Shown: positions 52,920 to 62,198, counted from the stretch's first letter. The stretch: 64,000 bases of DNA from Glutamicibacter sp. JC586 (GCF_009805585.1 NZ_VHIN01000010.1:124001-188000); one strand, 5' to 3'. Program-made: numbers and translations. Notes: a model not told the origin generated them from the letters alone.

Positions 52920-52944
52920 GGTCCCCCTATATTTAGGAGGGGAG
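52920..52944 (-). promoter_or_regulatory. Ribosome-binding-site sequestering hairpin of ykoE
   Basis: On the minus strand, AGGGG of the ykoE Shine-Dalgarno (52928-52924) can pair with CCCCT (52942-52938) 9 nt upstream. This is a plausible expression platform for translational control by the TPP aptamer. Confidence 0.6.
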
Positions 52945-52989
52945 ATGTACGGACCACATGGGCATAGTGCCACACCTGTCCGCATCCGA

Positions 52990-53102
52990 GATGCTCGACT
53001 TCCTTCGCCGGTACTAGCCGGAGCAGGTTCGAGGGTCTGCGATCTATCGCACTCTCAGCGTCTTTGGACTTCATTTTTGAAGTCTGACGCTCCCCTGTCG
53101 GA
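52990..53102 (-). ncRNA. TPP (THI-box) riboswitch
   Basis: Minus-strand RNA contains the family's invariant parts in order: AGGGGAGC, a variable P3-like hairpin (GACTTCA/TGAAGTC), CTGAGAG, GACCCTCGAACCTG, CCGGCTAGTACCGG and CGAAGGAAGTCG. P1 is closed by CGAC (53100-53097) and GTCG (52999-52996). It precedes ykoE by about 75 nt. Confidence 0.95.
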
Positions 53103-53119
53103 AAAATTACTGCTCACCT

Positions 53120-53138
53120 ACCATACCGCAGGTATGCT
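53120..53138. promoter_or_regulatory. Palindrome containing opposed -10-like hexamers
   Basis: CATACC-GCA-GGTATG (53122-53136) includes TATGCT on the plus strand and TATGGT on the minus strand. It may hold the divergent promoters of the DUF4235 gene and the riboswitch transcript. The -35 elements are weak. Confidence 0.35.
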
Positions 53139-53181
53139 GGGCAGAGGAACGATAAGTCACGACGTTGAAGCGAGGGCAAAA

Positions 53182-53433
53182 ATGAACACAGTACAGAAAC
53201 TTGCCACCACCGGAATTTCGATCGGCGCCGGTTTTGTCGGTAGCAAGCTAGTTGATCAGTTGTGGAAGGGCTTCACCGGAAATAAAGCTCCCCGCAAGGG
53301 TAGCGAAGAAGCTGCAGAGGCTTCATTCCGGCAGGCACTCGGATTCGCAATCTTCTCATCTATTGTTGCCGCCACGATTCAGGTTTTGGCTGACCGCGGC
53401 ACCAACAAGGTCGTCGCACGTTTTAGCAAGTAG
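53182..53433 (+). CDS. DUF4235 small membrane protein
   Basis: The 83 residues have two hydrophobic stretches (ISIGAGFVGSKLVDQLWKG and ALGFAIFSSIVAATIQVLA) separated by a charged linker, as in DUF4235 proteins of actinobacteria. The function is unknown. GAGGG lies 5 nt before ATG 53182, ruling out longer in-frame readings that cross the riboswitch. Confidence 0.85.
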   Translation: MNTVQKLATTGISIGAGFVGSKLVDQLWKGFTGNKAPRKGSEEAAEASFRQALGFAIFSSIVAATIQVLADRGTNKVVARFSK

Positions 53434-53441
53434 CTAATAGC

Positions 53442-53478
53442 AAAGGAGCAGCCCACAGTGGTGGGCTGCTCCTTTTTG
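53442..53478. terminator. Bidirectional terminator between the DUF4235 gene and mnhG
   Basis: AAAGGAGCAGCCCAC (53442-53456) pairs with GTGGGCTGCTCCTTT (53461-53475) over a 4-nt loop, followed by TT. Confidence 0.9.
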
Positions 53479-53498
53479 CTGTGTGCATCTATGGTGCT

Positions 53499-53903
53499 TT
53501 ACGACGTTGAATCTTTTGATTGCTCAGCTGGGACTTCTGGGGTTTCAACGGCCTGTTTCTTGGTGACCGTATCAACAACTTGTCGCAGTTCATCGTCGTA
53601 AAGAGATCCTTTGACTGCGTGCTTTGTTCGGTATCCGGCGCGTCCAATCATGTGTGCTGATACTGGTGCGGTCAGCAACTGCATTCCCCATGCCAAGAAC
53701 AACAGAGGTACGACGCTCCAACTGCGTAGATGAATCGCTACTGCAGTGAAAATGAGCAGGAAGCCCAATACCTGAGGTTTGGTCGCCGCGTGCATTCGCG
53801 TGAGCATATCCGGAAAAGTCAGCAGACCAATACCGGCAATCAGCGACATGAGACAGCCTGTGATCAGCAGGACGGCTACAAGAACATCGAGGAACATATC
53901 CAT
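53499..53903 (-). CDS. mnhG: Na+/H+ antiporter subunit G
   Basis: The 134 residues have three membrane segments with the MnhG pattern LMSLIAGIGLLTFPDMLTRMHAATKPQVLGFLL, then a hydrophilic tail longer than usual (ending EVPAEQSKDSTS). It is the last gene of the mnhA-C-D-E-F-G operon. The whole complex exchanges cytoplasmic Na+ for external H+. Its ATG overlaps the mnhF stop by 1 nt (TGATG). Confidence 0.93.
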   Translation of the reverse strand: MDMFLDVLVAVLLITGCLMSLIAGIGLLTFPDMLTRMHAATKPQVLGFLLIFTAVAIHLRSWSVVPLLFLAWGMQLLTAPVSAHMIGRAGYRTKHAVKGSLYDDELRQVVDTVTKKQAVETPEVPAEQSKDSTS

Positions 53904-54169
53904 CAGGCATTCCTCTGATCGGAAACGTAACGCGAAACCGTGACCGAGCCAATGAACCCTAAGGTACAGGCAACGACCACAAACAATAGGTAGTCAGAAT
54001 GTCGGTTGTAAACCATTTCTAAGCACAACGCCACAGAAATAATGATCAACATGACGTCCAAGGCCAACACGCGATCGAGAATAGAAGGCCCCTTGGCGAC
54101 TCGAATCAGGCACGCCACGGTCGCCAACCCCAACATGACTCCGCAAACCCACATCACGATGTTCATCAT
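53903..54169 (-). CDS. mnhF: Na+/H+ antiporter subunit F
   Basis: The 88 residues have three membrane segments and the MnhF core IRVAKGPSILDRVLALDVMLIIISVALC. ATG 54169 overlaps the mnhE stop in ATGA and has GGAGG at 6 nt; a second ATG follows directly at 54166. It forms part of the hetero-oligomeric antiporter. Confidence 0.93.
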   Translation of the reverse strand: MMNIVMWVCGVMLGLATVACLIRVAKGPSILDRVLALDVMLIIISVALCLEMVYNRHSDYLLFVVVACTLGFIGSVTVSRYVSDQRNA

Positions 54170-54798
54170 TTTTTGCCTCCTACTCGACCAAGTATCGGAC
54201 CGCATTCGTGCTTGATCGCTTCAAATTCATCGTGGCTACCGATAGCCATGATCACTCGACGTTCAATGTCTCGCACCGCTTCACGGGCTCGTTCCATATC
54301 CGTCTGCGATTCAATGTTGATGTAATGCAAGTACAGAGTTGATGAGCGGCGGTCCACATCGATAACAAAAGATCCTGGAATCAACGTCAGCGCGTGGCCC
54401 ACAGCGGTAACGATCAAATCCGAATCGGTGCGCAGCTCGACAGCTATGACTCCACTACGTGTTTTCTTTCCTCTGAAGATCGCTAAACCAGCCACTTGGA
54501 AGCTCGCCGCGAATACTTGGCCGATGAACCAAATGAACAATTCGAAGCAGAACCAGATGTTTATCCGGCCCGACAGGACGACCGGCGGTAGTGGAAAGAG
54601 CGTAACAATGATCAGAGCAACGATGACACCGAAAATCAGATTTGCCGGCGAGAAATCTTGCCAAAGTGCTGCCCAGACAAAAATCAGCAACGCCAGAAGC
54701 GGCCATTCCTGTTTGAGTGTCGCCCGGTGGCGCACGCCAGATGTATCAAGCGCATCGTCGATACGTTGATCTCTATGTTTCATGTTCTTAGTTGGCAT
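54166..54798 (-). CDS. mnhE: Na+/H+ antiporter subunit E
   Basis: The 210 residues have a hydrophilic N-terminus of about 30, two to three membrane segments (LLALLIFVWAALWQDFSPAN and LIFGVIVALIIVTLFPLPPV), and the soluble MnhE part LTLIPGSFVIDVDRRSSTLYLH. ATG 54798 lies directly after GGAGGGG, 12 bp past the mnhD stop; TTG 54810 is a weaker alternative. Confidence 0.92.
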   Translation of the reverse strand: MPTKNMKHRDQRIDDALDTSGVRHRATLKQEWPLLALLIFVWAALWQDFSPANLIFGVIVALIIVTLFPLPPVVLSGRINIWFCFELFIWFIGQVFAASFQVAGLAIFRGKKTRSGVIAVELRTDSDLIVTAVGHALTLIPGSFVIDVDRRSSTLYLHYINIESQTDMERAREAVRDIERRVIMAIGSHDEFEAIKHECGPILGRVGGKK

Positions 54799-54810
54799 CG
54801 TCCCCTCCAA

Positions 54811-56412
54811 TCACAAAGGCAAGATCGCAGTGATATACGGTTCACGAGCAATAAGCTCGGCGGCGACCCGTTCACAGAATTCAAAAATCGGTCCGGCAAA
54901 TACAGTCAAAGCGATACCGGCGATAACCAGCGACGCAGTGGAATAACGCATGCCCCAAGGCAATGACTCAGCCTCAAGTTCCTTAGCTAGCTTCAGGCCT
55001 AACGCAGGATTCTGCGCGCCGCCGGCAGCGTTCTCAATTGCCACAGATGCTGCCTGATCAACCAACTCCTGGTTAGGAACTTCAGCATCAGCAGCACGGC
55101 GCCAAAATACACGAGCCCAGACACGAATGATGGCCATCAGGGTTAGCAAGCTGGTGAGCAATCCGGCCCCAACCACGACCCAGGTCAGTGGACCAGCGTT
55201 CTGAACTGCGGCGTGCAACAATCCAAATTTGCCCAAGAATCCTGAGAACGGCGGGATGCCGCCCAAATTGATTGCCGGAATGAAGAAGAGGATCGAAAGA
55301 GCCGGGGAGAGTTTGACCAGCGAACCGAGCTTGGTGACATTTGAGCTTCCGGCACGGCGTTCAATCAAACCAGCCACCATGAACAAAGAGGTCTGCACAA
55401 TAATGTGGTGGCCAACGTAGTAAATGGTCGCCGCGATGGCCAGCGGACTACCGATAGCAACACCAAAAATCAGGTAGCCGATGTGGCTGGTGAGCGTAAA
55501 GGAGAGCATACGTTTGAAGTCGGTCTGCGCCAGCGCACCCAGAATACCGATCACCATGGTCAGTGCTGCAACGGCCATCAGACCCGCACTGACTTCTCCA
55601 CCAGGGAAGAGCAACGTTTCCGTACGCACAATCGCGTACACACCCACCTTGGTCAGCAAGCCAGCAAACACAGCGGTGACCGGTGCAGGAGCGGTTGGGT
55701 AAGAGTCTGGAAGCCACAATGATAGAGGGAACACAGCAGCCTTGATGCCAAAGGCAATCAACAGCATCACATGCAAAATTAGCTGTGGCCCTTGATCAAG
55801 CTCGGGCAGCTTCACCGCAAGGTCCGCCATATTCACGGTTCCAGTCGCTGCATAGATCATGGCGATAGACATCAAGAAGATCACCGAGGAAACCACCGAA
55901 ACCACAACGTAGGTGGTACCAGCCCGGATACGTTCAGCAGTCCCACCCAAGGTGAGAAGAACGTAACTGGCGGTCAGTAAGATTTCGAAACCGACGTACA
56001 AGTTGAACAAGTCGGCGGCCAAGAACGCGTTGGACACTCCAGCGAGCAGAATCAGATAAGCAGGGTGGAAAACCGAGACCGGGCCGGGTTCATCACCATC
56101 TGCTAGACCCTGGCTCGTCGCGAAGAGCAACACAGCCAGTGACACCAAGGTGGAAATCAGCAACATGAAGGAGCTAAATCCGTCAACCATCAATGAAATA
56201 CCGAACGGCGATTCCCAGCCGCCGATGTGGATGGCGTAGCTTTCTCCACCCCAGACGGCGGCCACCATTCCTGCTTCCAATGACAGGGTCAGGCACAGGA
56301 TACCGATGGTGATCAGTCGCTGCGTCTTGACTTGTTGGCGGGCGAGGAAGGCTGCTCCGGCGCCGATGATGGGAAGGACTACAGCCAAGGGTGCTAAGTC
56401 TAGAAAATTCAC
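54811..56412 (-). CDS. mnhD: Na+/H+ antiporter subunit D
   Basis: The 533 residues form about 14 membrane helices homologous to complex I NuoN/NuoL subunits, with conserved Lys and Glu in helices (LIAFGIKAAVFPLSLWLPDSYPTAP) and GIPPFSGFLGKFGLL. An acidic hydrophilic loop near the C-terminus (about 440-485) is an addition relative to short members. The start overlaps the mnhC stop by 4 nt. Confidence 0.94.
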   Translation of the reverse strand: MNFLDLAPLAVVLPIIGAGAAFLARQQVKTQRLITIGILCLTLSLEAGMVAAVWGGESYAIHIGGWESPFGISLMVDGFSSFMLLISTLVSLAVLLFATSQGLADGDEPGPVSVFHPAYLILLAGVSNAFLAADLFNLYVGFEILLTASYVLLTLGGTAERIRAGTTYVVVSVVSSVIFLMSIAMIYAATGTVNMADLAVKLPELDQGPQLILHVMLLIAFGIKAAVFPLSLWLPDSYPTAPAPVTAVFAGLLTKVGVYAIVRTETLLFPGGEVSAGLMAVAALTMVIGILGALAQTDFKRMLSFTLTSHIGYLIFGVAIGSPLAIAATIYYVGHHIIVQTSLFMVAGLIERRAGSSNVTKLGSLVKLSPALSILFFIPAINLGGIPPFSGFLGKFGLLHAAVQNAGPLTWVVVGAGLLTSLLTLMAIIRVWARVFWRRAADAEVPNQELVDQAASVAIENAAGGAQNPALGLKLAKELEAESLPWGMRYSTASLVIAGIALTVFAGPIFEFCERVAAELIAREPYITAILPL

Positions 56413-56858
56413 TCTTCCCCCTCTCGCACTGGGCGGCCTTCTTCGTCAACGAATTCGGTCGTATCCTCTGCCACGGGCGAGTCTTCCTCTTCGTCGTAGG
56501 CGGTCTTCTGCGACACCTTAATATCTTCGGTGTCATCGGCTAGTTCATCGGCGCTGGTCAGCGTCCATGAACGATAGATCATTGCCAACAGGAATGCTGT
56601 CACCGCGAAGGTAATCACGATAGCTGTCAGAATCAGCGCTTGAGGCAACGGATCCGAATATTCCTCAGGGTCCAGTCCTGACTGGAATAGTGGTGCCACA
56701 CCGCGTCGACCACCGGTGGTCAAGATCAGCAGATTCACGCCATTACCTAGAAGCATAATGCCAAGCAAGACACGAGTCAGGGTTCGTTCAAGGACCAGGT
56801 AGAAACCGCAGGCAAGCAGCACTCCGGTAATCACGAGAAAGGTGATGTTCACGCTCAT
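56409..56858 (-). CDS. mnhC: Na+/H+ antiporter subunit C
   Basis: The 149 residues have three membrane segments like NuoK, with RVLLGIMLLGNGVNLLILTTGG and DPLPQALILTAIVITFAVTAFLLAM. An acidic C-terminal tail of about 50 residues (DDTEDI, DEEEDSPVAEDTTEFVDEE) extends it beyond the usual length of about 110. It overlaps mnhA and mnhD by 4 nt each. Confidence 0.94.
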   Translation of the reverse strand: MSVNITFLVITGVLLACGFYLVLERTLTRVLLGIMLLGNGVNLLILTTGGRRGVAPLFQSGLDPEEYSDPLPQALILTAIVITFAVTAFLLAMIYRSWTLTSADELADDTEDIKVSQKTAYDEEEDSPVAEDTTEFVDEEGRPVREGEE

Positions 56859-59824
56859 CGGCCAACTCCTGTCTGTGATGCTTCTACAAAGTCGTGTCGG
56901 TCCACTGGGCTACGTCCTTCGGAAAGTGAGTCAATTTCGCTACCTAGTGAACGCAGCACGTCCTGTACCAGTCCTAAGACCACCAGATACACGCCGATGT
57001 CGAAGATCGTAGACGTCACGAACTTCTGATCGCCGAAGAACCAGAATTCCACGGCGTACATGGTGAAAATTTCATCGCCCATTAACAACGGAACAATTCC
57101 GGCCAGACCCGCCAACGCGATGCCACCACCGATCAGCAAGCCAGGGGCGATGCGTAGCGACTCTGAGAGTTCAACGCGGCCACCGGCAAGATAGCGGATG
57201 GTCAAGGCCAGTCCGGCAATCAAACCGCCGGCGAATCCACCACCAGGAGTGTTGTGCCCGGCGAGCAGGGTGTACACCGAAAGGATCAACACCGAGTGGA
57301 ACATCAAGCGAGTGACCACTTCAAAGATAATGGAACGGCGTTCGGCAACCAGGGTGCTTCCGGCCATCAGCCAGTCTTGATTACCGCTCATAGCAAAGCG
57401 ACGGGCAATTCGTAGTTCAACGTCCTTTGAATCCTTGCCACCCATGGCTTCGGAACCAGAATCGATACTGCCCGGCTCTACTTCGTGCACGCGCACTCGA
57501 CTACCGAAGCTACGACCAGCGAAGATCAACGAGGCGACGCCTGTGGCAGCAGCCGCCAGCACCGTAATTTCCCCGAAGGTATCCCAAACACGCATATCTA
57601 CGAGGGCAACGTTCACGATGTTCTTGCCGTAGCCCTCGTAGTAGGCCAGATCCGGCCAGGCAAGAGAAATTCTGCTTTGGTCCCTGGCAGCCATCATCGC
57701 GATGGCAATGTAAATCACCATCACGGCTAGGGCAATTGCCAATATTGCGCGGCCCCACTTGATCTTGGCAACGCCTCCCCACAAACGCTTAGGCAGCGCG
57801 CGTAGCGCTAAAACGAAGGAGACCAAAATGATGGTTTCCACTAGTAACTGGGTCAACGCCAAGTCAGGCGCACCCTGTAGCGCGAAAATTGCGACCATGC
57901 CGTAGCCGGTGACCGAAACCATCAGCACAGCCATAAAACGCTTAGGAGCAGTCACTGAGACCAGCGCGCCGGCAATGATCAACGCGCCGATCAGCAACTG
58001 GGCTGGGTGGTCAGCGACCACCCAGTTATCTGGCCATGGGGTAGCTACTGTCAACGCAATGCCTAATGGCACCACGAGCACGACGCCTAGAATTACGCCC
58101 AAGTAGAAGGACAACGAACCACGTTGGGTTCGACCGGTAATCCAAATGGAAACCATGTCTAGACCGTTGACCGACATACGATAGATTTCCTCAGCGGAAA
58201 TCATGAGGTTTCGTGGACGAGCACCGGTATCGGTTCGGCGACGGATCCAGTAGAAGGCAATGCCCAAGCTGATGGAAATGGCGCTAAGACCCAATGCTGG
58301 GTTTAGGCCAGCAAAGGCCAATAGATGCATTTTCCCTGGTCCACCTTGTTCGGCGGACCACTGGTGCATCAATGGTTCGACAAACTGCGGGTAGAGACCC
58401 AAGGTGAGAGTCATGATCGAGAGCACCAGCAATGGAGCCAAGAAGATTAGGGTTGGCGCTTTGCAGGTCAGCGGTGGTACCGAATGCTTCTTGACCCCAA
58501 AGGCGCCGAAGAAGAAGCGCAGCGAATAGCCCATAGTCAAGCCGGCTCCCAGTACCAGACCGATCAGGGCGAAGATGCCCCACCCAGTTTCTAGGTGCAA
58601 GGCAGATTCGTACACGGCTTCTTTGGCCACAAACCCAAAGGTCAGTGGCACACCGGCCATCGATGCTGCAGCGATGCCCGCGGTAGTGGTCAGGATGGGC
58701 ATGCTACGGCGCAGGCCACTAAGTTTGCGGATGTCGCGAGTACCCGTGTTGTGGTCAATGATGCCGACGCTCAAGAACAGGGTTGCCTTGAACAAACCGT
58801 GGGCCAATGTCATTGCTAGGGCAGCAAAGGCAGCGTCCGGGGTTCCAAAGCCGAAAATCGCAATGATGAAACCCAGCTGAGAAACTGTACCAAAGGCAAG
58901 AATCAGTTTGAGGTCATGTTGCTTCAGTGCTCGGTATCCACCAATGATCATGGTCAAGATACCGATGCCCACGGTCATCGGAACCCAGAGGTTGGTTTCA
59001 GCGAATCCTGGAGCCAAGCGGGCAATCAAATAGACGCCTGCCTTAACCATGGCCGCAGCATGAAGATAGGCCGAGACCGGCGTCGGGGCTGCCATGGCTC
59101 CTGGTAGCCAGAAATGGAACGGCACCAGTGCTGATTTAGAAATCGCCCCAACAATGATCAGCGCGATGGCTACGTCAGTGTAGGCACCGAGTGAAACGAG
59201 GTGGTCTGCCGCAGCGAGAATCTCGGAAAGTTGGTAGCTGCCGGCTTCGGTGCCGATCATCAAGATTCCGGCAAGCATGACCAAGCCACCCAAGGTGGTG
59301 ATGATCAGGGCATTCATGGCCGAACGGCGTGCGGTAATCAAGGCTTGGTTAAAGCCGATGAGCAAGTAAGAAAGGACGCTGGTAATTTCCCAGAAGATGA
59401 ACATGATGATCACGTCGTCTGCCGTGACCAATCCGGTCATAGCACCAGCGAAGGCCACCATCTTGGCAGCGAAGCCACCAATTTGAGGATCATCGTTCTT
59501 GAAGTATCTCGCGCAATAGAATAGGACCAGCGCGCCCACGCCAAGAATTAACAGAAGGATTGTGGCGGATAAGGTGTCCATCCGGAAGTTCAATCCGATG
59601 TTAAGACCAGAGATCCACTCAAAATTTATGGACGGCGGTGCATTAGGCGCACCATTGGCCAGCGAATTATCGGCAGCAAGAACCACCGGCAACTGCGTCA
59701 ACAACCAAATAAATCCCACTGCTGGGACAGCGGCCACCACGTAGAAGGCGTTTCGTTTGAGTACCCGAAACAAAAGCGGGCACAATAGGGCGGTCACAAA
59801 CAGCGCAGTGAGAATTACTAGCAC
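56855..59824 (-). CDS. mnhA: Na+/H+ antiporter subunit A fused to subunit B
   Basis: The 989 residues start with the NuoL-like antiporter core (GVGALVLFYCARYF, FWEITSVLSYLLIGF, LVPFHFWLPGAMAAPTPVSAYLHAAAMVKAGVYLIARL), continue with the MnhA C-terminal domains (ALQGAPDLALTQLLVETIILV), and end with an MnhB domain (SVYTLLAGHNTPGGGFAGGL). An A-B fusion fits the absence of a separate mnhB gene. AGGAG lies 5 nt before GTG 59824, which I prefer to longer in-frame readings. It is the first gene of the operon. Confidence 0.93.
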   Translation of the reverse strand: MLVILTALFVTALLCPLLFRVLKRNAFYVVAAVPAVGFIWLLTQLPVVLAADNSLANGAPNAPPSINFEWISGLNIGLNFRMDTLSATILLLILGVGALVLFYCARYFKNDDPQIGGFAAKMVAFAGAMTGLVTADDVIIMFIFWEITSVLSYLLIGFNQALITARRSAMNALIITTLGGLVMLAGILMIGTEAGSYQLSEILAAADHLVSLGAYTDVAIALIIVGAISKSALVPFHFWLPGAMAAPTPVSAYLHAAAMVKAGVYLIARLAPGFAETNLWVPMTVGIGILTMIIGGYRALKQHDLKLILAFGTVSQLGFIIAIFGFGTPDAAFAALAMTLAHGLFKATLFLSVGIIDHNTGTRDIRKLSGLRRSMPILTTTAGIAAASMAGVPLTFGFVAKEAVYESALHLETGWGIFALIGLVLGAGLTMGYSLRFFFGAFGVKKHSVPPLTCKAPTLIFLAPLLVLSIMTLTLGLYPQFVEPLMHQWSAEQGGPGKMHLLAFAGLNPALGLSAISISLGIAFYWIRRRTDTGARPRNLMISAEEIYRMSVNGLDMVSIWITGRTQRGSLSFYLGVILGVVLVVPLGIALTVATPWPDNWVVADHPAQLLIGALIIAGALVSVTAPKRFMAVLMVSVTGYGMVAIFALQGAPDLALTQLLVETIILVSFVLALRALPKRLWGGVAKIKWGRAILAIALAVMVIYIAIAMMAARDQSRISLAWPDLAYYEGYGKNIVNVALVDMRVWDTFGEITVLAAAATGVASLIFAGRSFGSRVRVHEVEPGSIDSGSEAMGGKDSKDVELRIARRFAMSGNQDWLMAGSTLVAERRSIIFEVVTRLMFHSVLILSVYTLLAGHNTPGGGFAGGLIAGLALTIRYLAGGRVELSESLRIAPGLLIGGGIALAGLAGIVPLLMGDEIFTMYAVEFWFFGDQKFVTSTIFDIGVYLVVLGLVQDVLRSLGSEIDSLSEGRSPVDRHDFVEASQTGVGR

Positions 59825-60049
59825 TTGTCTCCTCTGTCGACTGATGGTTGGGCAGAGTGCGTTGACCACAAAAATAGTCCGCAGTAGCTATTTTATCAGC
59901 CGGCTTCTCCAGCCTTTCGCGCAATGTGTCTTTGGAGGAATATTTTCTTCTGTTTCCGCGATCAGCTGATTTTCCGGTTTTGCATAGGATTATCAAAAAT
60001 TCGTTTTGGGGTTCACTCACAGTTCCTTTCTTCCGGGTACGATTCGAGC

Positions 60050-61372
60050 ATGTCAATCATTCGACCTGCGTCTGTTCCAGCCCGTGACAAGTGGCTCAAC
60101 AAGTACACCTGGGCTTGGGCCAGCTGGGATTGGGGGCAGGCAGCGATCAACGCGGTGATGATCACCTTCGTTTTCACCGTTTATCTGACCAGTGACCTCT
60201 TCGGAGACAAAGACCATGCCTCGTTAGTGCTCTCCCAAGCACTCACCGTCGGTGGACTTACCATTGCACTGCTGGTACCCGTCACTGGGATGCGTGCCGA
60301 TGCAGCCGGTCGCAGGAAATTGTGGATCGTGGTCAATACGCTGATCTTGGTCCTCGTGTGCGCCGGGTGCTTCTTTGTTTACCCAGACCCCAAGTTCCTC
60401 TGGCTCGGCGCCATACTCATAGCGCTCATGTCGGTGGTCAGTGAGTTTGCCGGCGTGAACTACAACGCCGTGCTCAACCAGATTTCAACCAAAGCTACCG
60501 TCGGCAAAGTCTCCGGCTTCGGCTGGGGCATGGGATATGTCGGTGGCATTCTCGCCCTCGCGCTGGTTCTCTTCGGATTTGTAGAACCTATTGTTCAGTG
60601 GCCAGGTGCTAGCACCGAGGGATCACTAAATCTTCGGCTGATTGCCATCTTCTCCGCGGTGTGGTGCCTGGTATTTGCGTTGCCGTTATTCTTCATCATT
60701 CCTGAAGCCCCACCGGCTACGGCGACGAAGATCCCGCTCAAGGACTCATACAAGGTCTTATTCGCAACCATCAAAAATCTGTGGCGTAACGATCGCAACC
60801 TACTCTTCTTCCTCTGTTCCTCGGCCGTGTTCCGTGATGGACTGGCCGCGATCTTCACCTTCGGCGGCGTCATTGCTGCCGGTACCTTTGGTTTTGCAGC
60901 ATCCGAAGTCATTATCTTCGCCATCGTAGGTAACCTCGTAGCGGCCGCCGGTGCAGTCATTGGTGGTCGGCTCGATGACGTGCTGGGGCCCAAGATGGTG
61001 ATTTGTGGCTCGCTAGTTGGATTGCTGATTGCCGGCGCGGGAGTCTTCCTTTCCCCTGGTGCCAGCGGCTTCTGGATCTTCGGCTTACTGCTGTGCCTGT
61101 TCGTTGGCCCCGCTCAAGCGGCTTCACGGTCTTATTTAGCCCGGCTTATTCCGGCTGGCCGCGAAGGTGAACTCTTCGGGCTGTATGCCACGACGGGTCG
61201 AGCGGTCTCGTTCTTAGCTCCAGCACTGTTTGGTGCCGCCATTGCTATCGCCTCTCCCCTCGTTGCTTCCGGGGGTGCGCAGCGATTTGGCATTCTGGGC
61301 ATCTTGGTGGTGCTGGCCCTTGGACTAGTACTGCTCCTGCCTATTCGTTCACCGCGAAAGGAATCGCGCTAA
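60050..61372 (+). CDS. MFS permease of the UMF1/Atg22-like family
   Basis: The 440 residues have about 12 membrane segments and the UMF1-type N-terminus YTWAWASWDWGQAAINAVMITFVF. ASYLARLIP-like RSYLARLIPAGREGELFGLYATTGR near helix 9-10 is also characteristic. Substrates of this group are undetermined; amino acids or other small metabolites are possible. ATG 60050 has TACGAT (60038-60043) immediately upstream and no Shine-Dalgarno, consistent with a leaderless mRNA. Divergent from the mnh operon. Confidence 0.88.
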   Translation: MSIIRPASVPARDKWLNKYTWAWASWDWGQAAINAVMITFVFTVYLTSDLFGDKDHASLVLSQALTVGGLTIALLVPVTGMRADAAGRRKLWIVVNTLILVLVCAGCFFVYPDPKFLWLGAILIALMSVVSEFAGVNYNAVLNQISTKATVGKVSGFGWGMGYVGGILALALVLFGFVEPIVQWPGASTEGSLNLRLIAIFSAVWCLVFALPLFFIIPEAPPATATKIPLKDSYKVLFATIKNLWRNDRNLLFFLCSSAVFRDGLAAIFTFGGVIAAGTFGFAASEVIIFAIVGNLVAAAGAVIGGRLDDVLGPKMVICGSLVGLLIAGAGVFLSPGASGFWIFGLLLCLFVGPAQAASRSYLARLIPAGREGELFGLYATTGRAVSFLAPALFGAAIAIASPLVASGGAQRFGILGILVVLALGLVLLLPIRSPRKESR

Positions 61373-61397
61373 GAAATCTGAGAATCCCAGCGCACAT

Positions 61398-61434
61398 AGT
61401 TTGAGGACCAGCCCAATGGGCTGGTCCTCAAACT
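61398..61434. terminator. Bidirectional terminator between the MFS gene and dcd
   Basis: A 17-bp perfect stem, AGTTTGAGGACCAGCCC (61398-61414) with GGGCTGGTCCTCAAACT (61418-61434), has a 3-nt loop and AT-rich flanks on both sides. Confidence 0.9.
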
Positions 61435-61446
61435 ATTTAGAACTTA

Positions 61447-62028
61447 TTAGCTGTCGATATCTGTACGGTGGAAGTTCAGGTGGCTGCGCGAGGCTGTGGG
61501 GCCACGCTGACCTTGGTAGCGGTTTCCGTAAGGACCCGAACCATAGGGGTGCTCGGTAGCGGAGGTGAGTTTGAAGAAGCACAACTGGCCAATCTTCGAA
61601 CCTGGCCACAGTTTGATCGGCAAGGTCGCCATGTTGGAAAGTTCCAATGTCACGTGTCCAGAGAAGCCCGGATCGATGAAACCAGCGGTGGAGTGCGTGA
61701 GCAGGCCCAGACGTCCCAGCGAGCTTTTGCCTTCAAGTCGTGCTGCCACGGAGTGTCCCAGAGTAACTACTTCGTAAGTGGAGCCAAGCACAAACTCACC
61801 AGGGTGGAGGATGAACGGTTCGTCTGGAGCGACCTCGACCAGGCGAGTCAGCTCATCTTGCTCCACCGAAGGATCGATGTGCGCGTACTTGTGGTTGTCG
61901 AAGAGCCGGAAGAACCGGTCGATTCGAACGTCCACTGAGGCGGGCTGGACCATGTTCGGGTCGAAGGGCTCGAGCCCAATCTCTCCGGACGCTATTTCTC
62001 GACGAATGTCACCATCTGAATACAACAC
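61447..62028 (-). CDS. dcd: dCTP deaminase (Dcd/DCD-DUT type)
   Basis: The 193 residues match actinobacterial Dcd: [20 protein letters not shown] at the N-terminus, [50 protein letters not shown] (active site) and GQLCFFKL. The enzyme deaminates dCTP; members of this length in actinobacteria often also hydrolyse dUTP directly to dUMP. I placed the start at GTG 62028, where homology begins (TTG 62025 is next). The frame stays open another 48 codons upstream to an ATG at 62172, but that part looks unrelated to the family. No Shine-Dalgarno is seen at 62028. Confidence 0.9.
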   Translation of the reverse strand: MLYSDGDIRREIASGEIGLEPFDPNMVQPASVDVRIDRFFRLFDNHKYAHIDPSVEQDELTRLVEVAPDEPFILHPGEFVLGSTYEVVTLGHSVAARLEGKSSLGRLGLLTHSTAGFIDPGFSGHVTLELSNMATLPIKLWPGSKIGQLCFFKLTSATEHPYGSGPYGNRYQGQRGPTASRSHLNFHRTDIDS

Positions 62029-62198
62029 GTGAACAAACTTATCGTGTGAAGTGCCTCGGAATGAACTCCGTGGGCAAATAAGTTCATTTTGGCTCTTCGA
62101 GGCGGTGATGCACTTCCCATTATTTTCCCCAGATTTGCAGTTATCGTTAGAGAGGGAGTCATTCTCGTTCATCGCTTCATCTGTTAAGGGTTTATATT

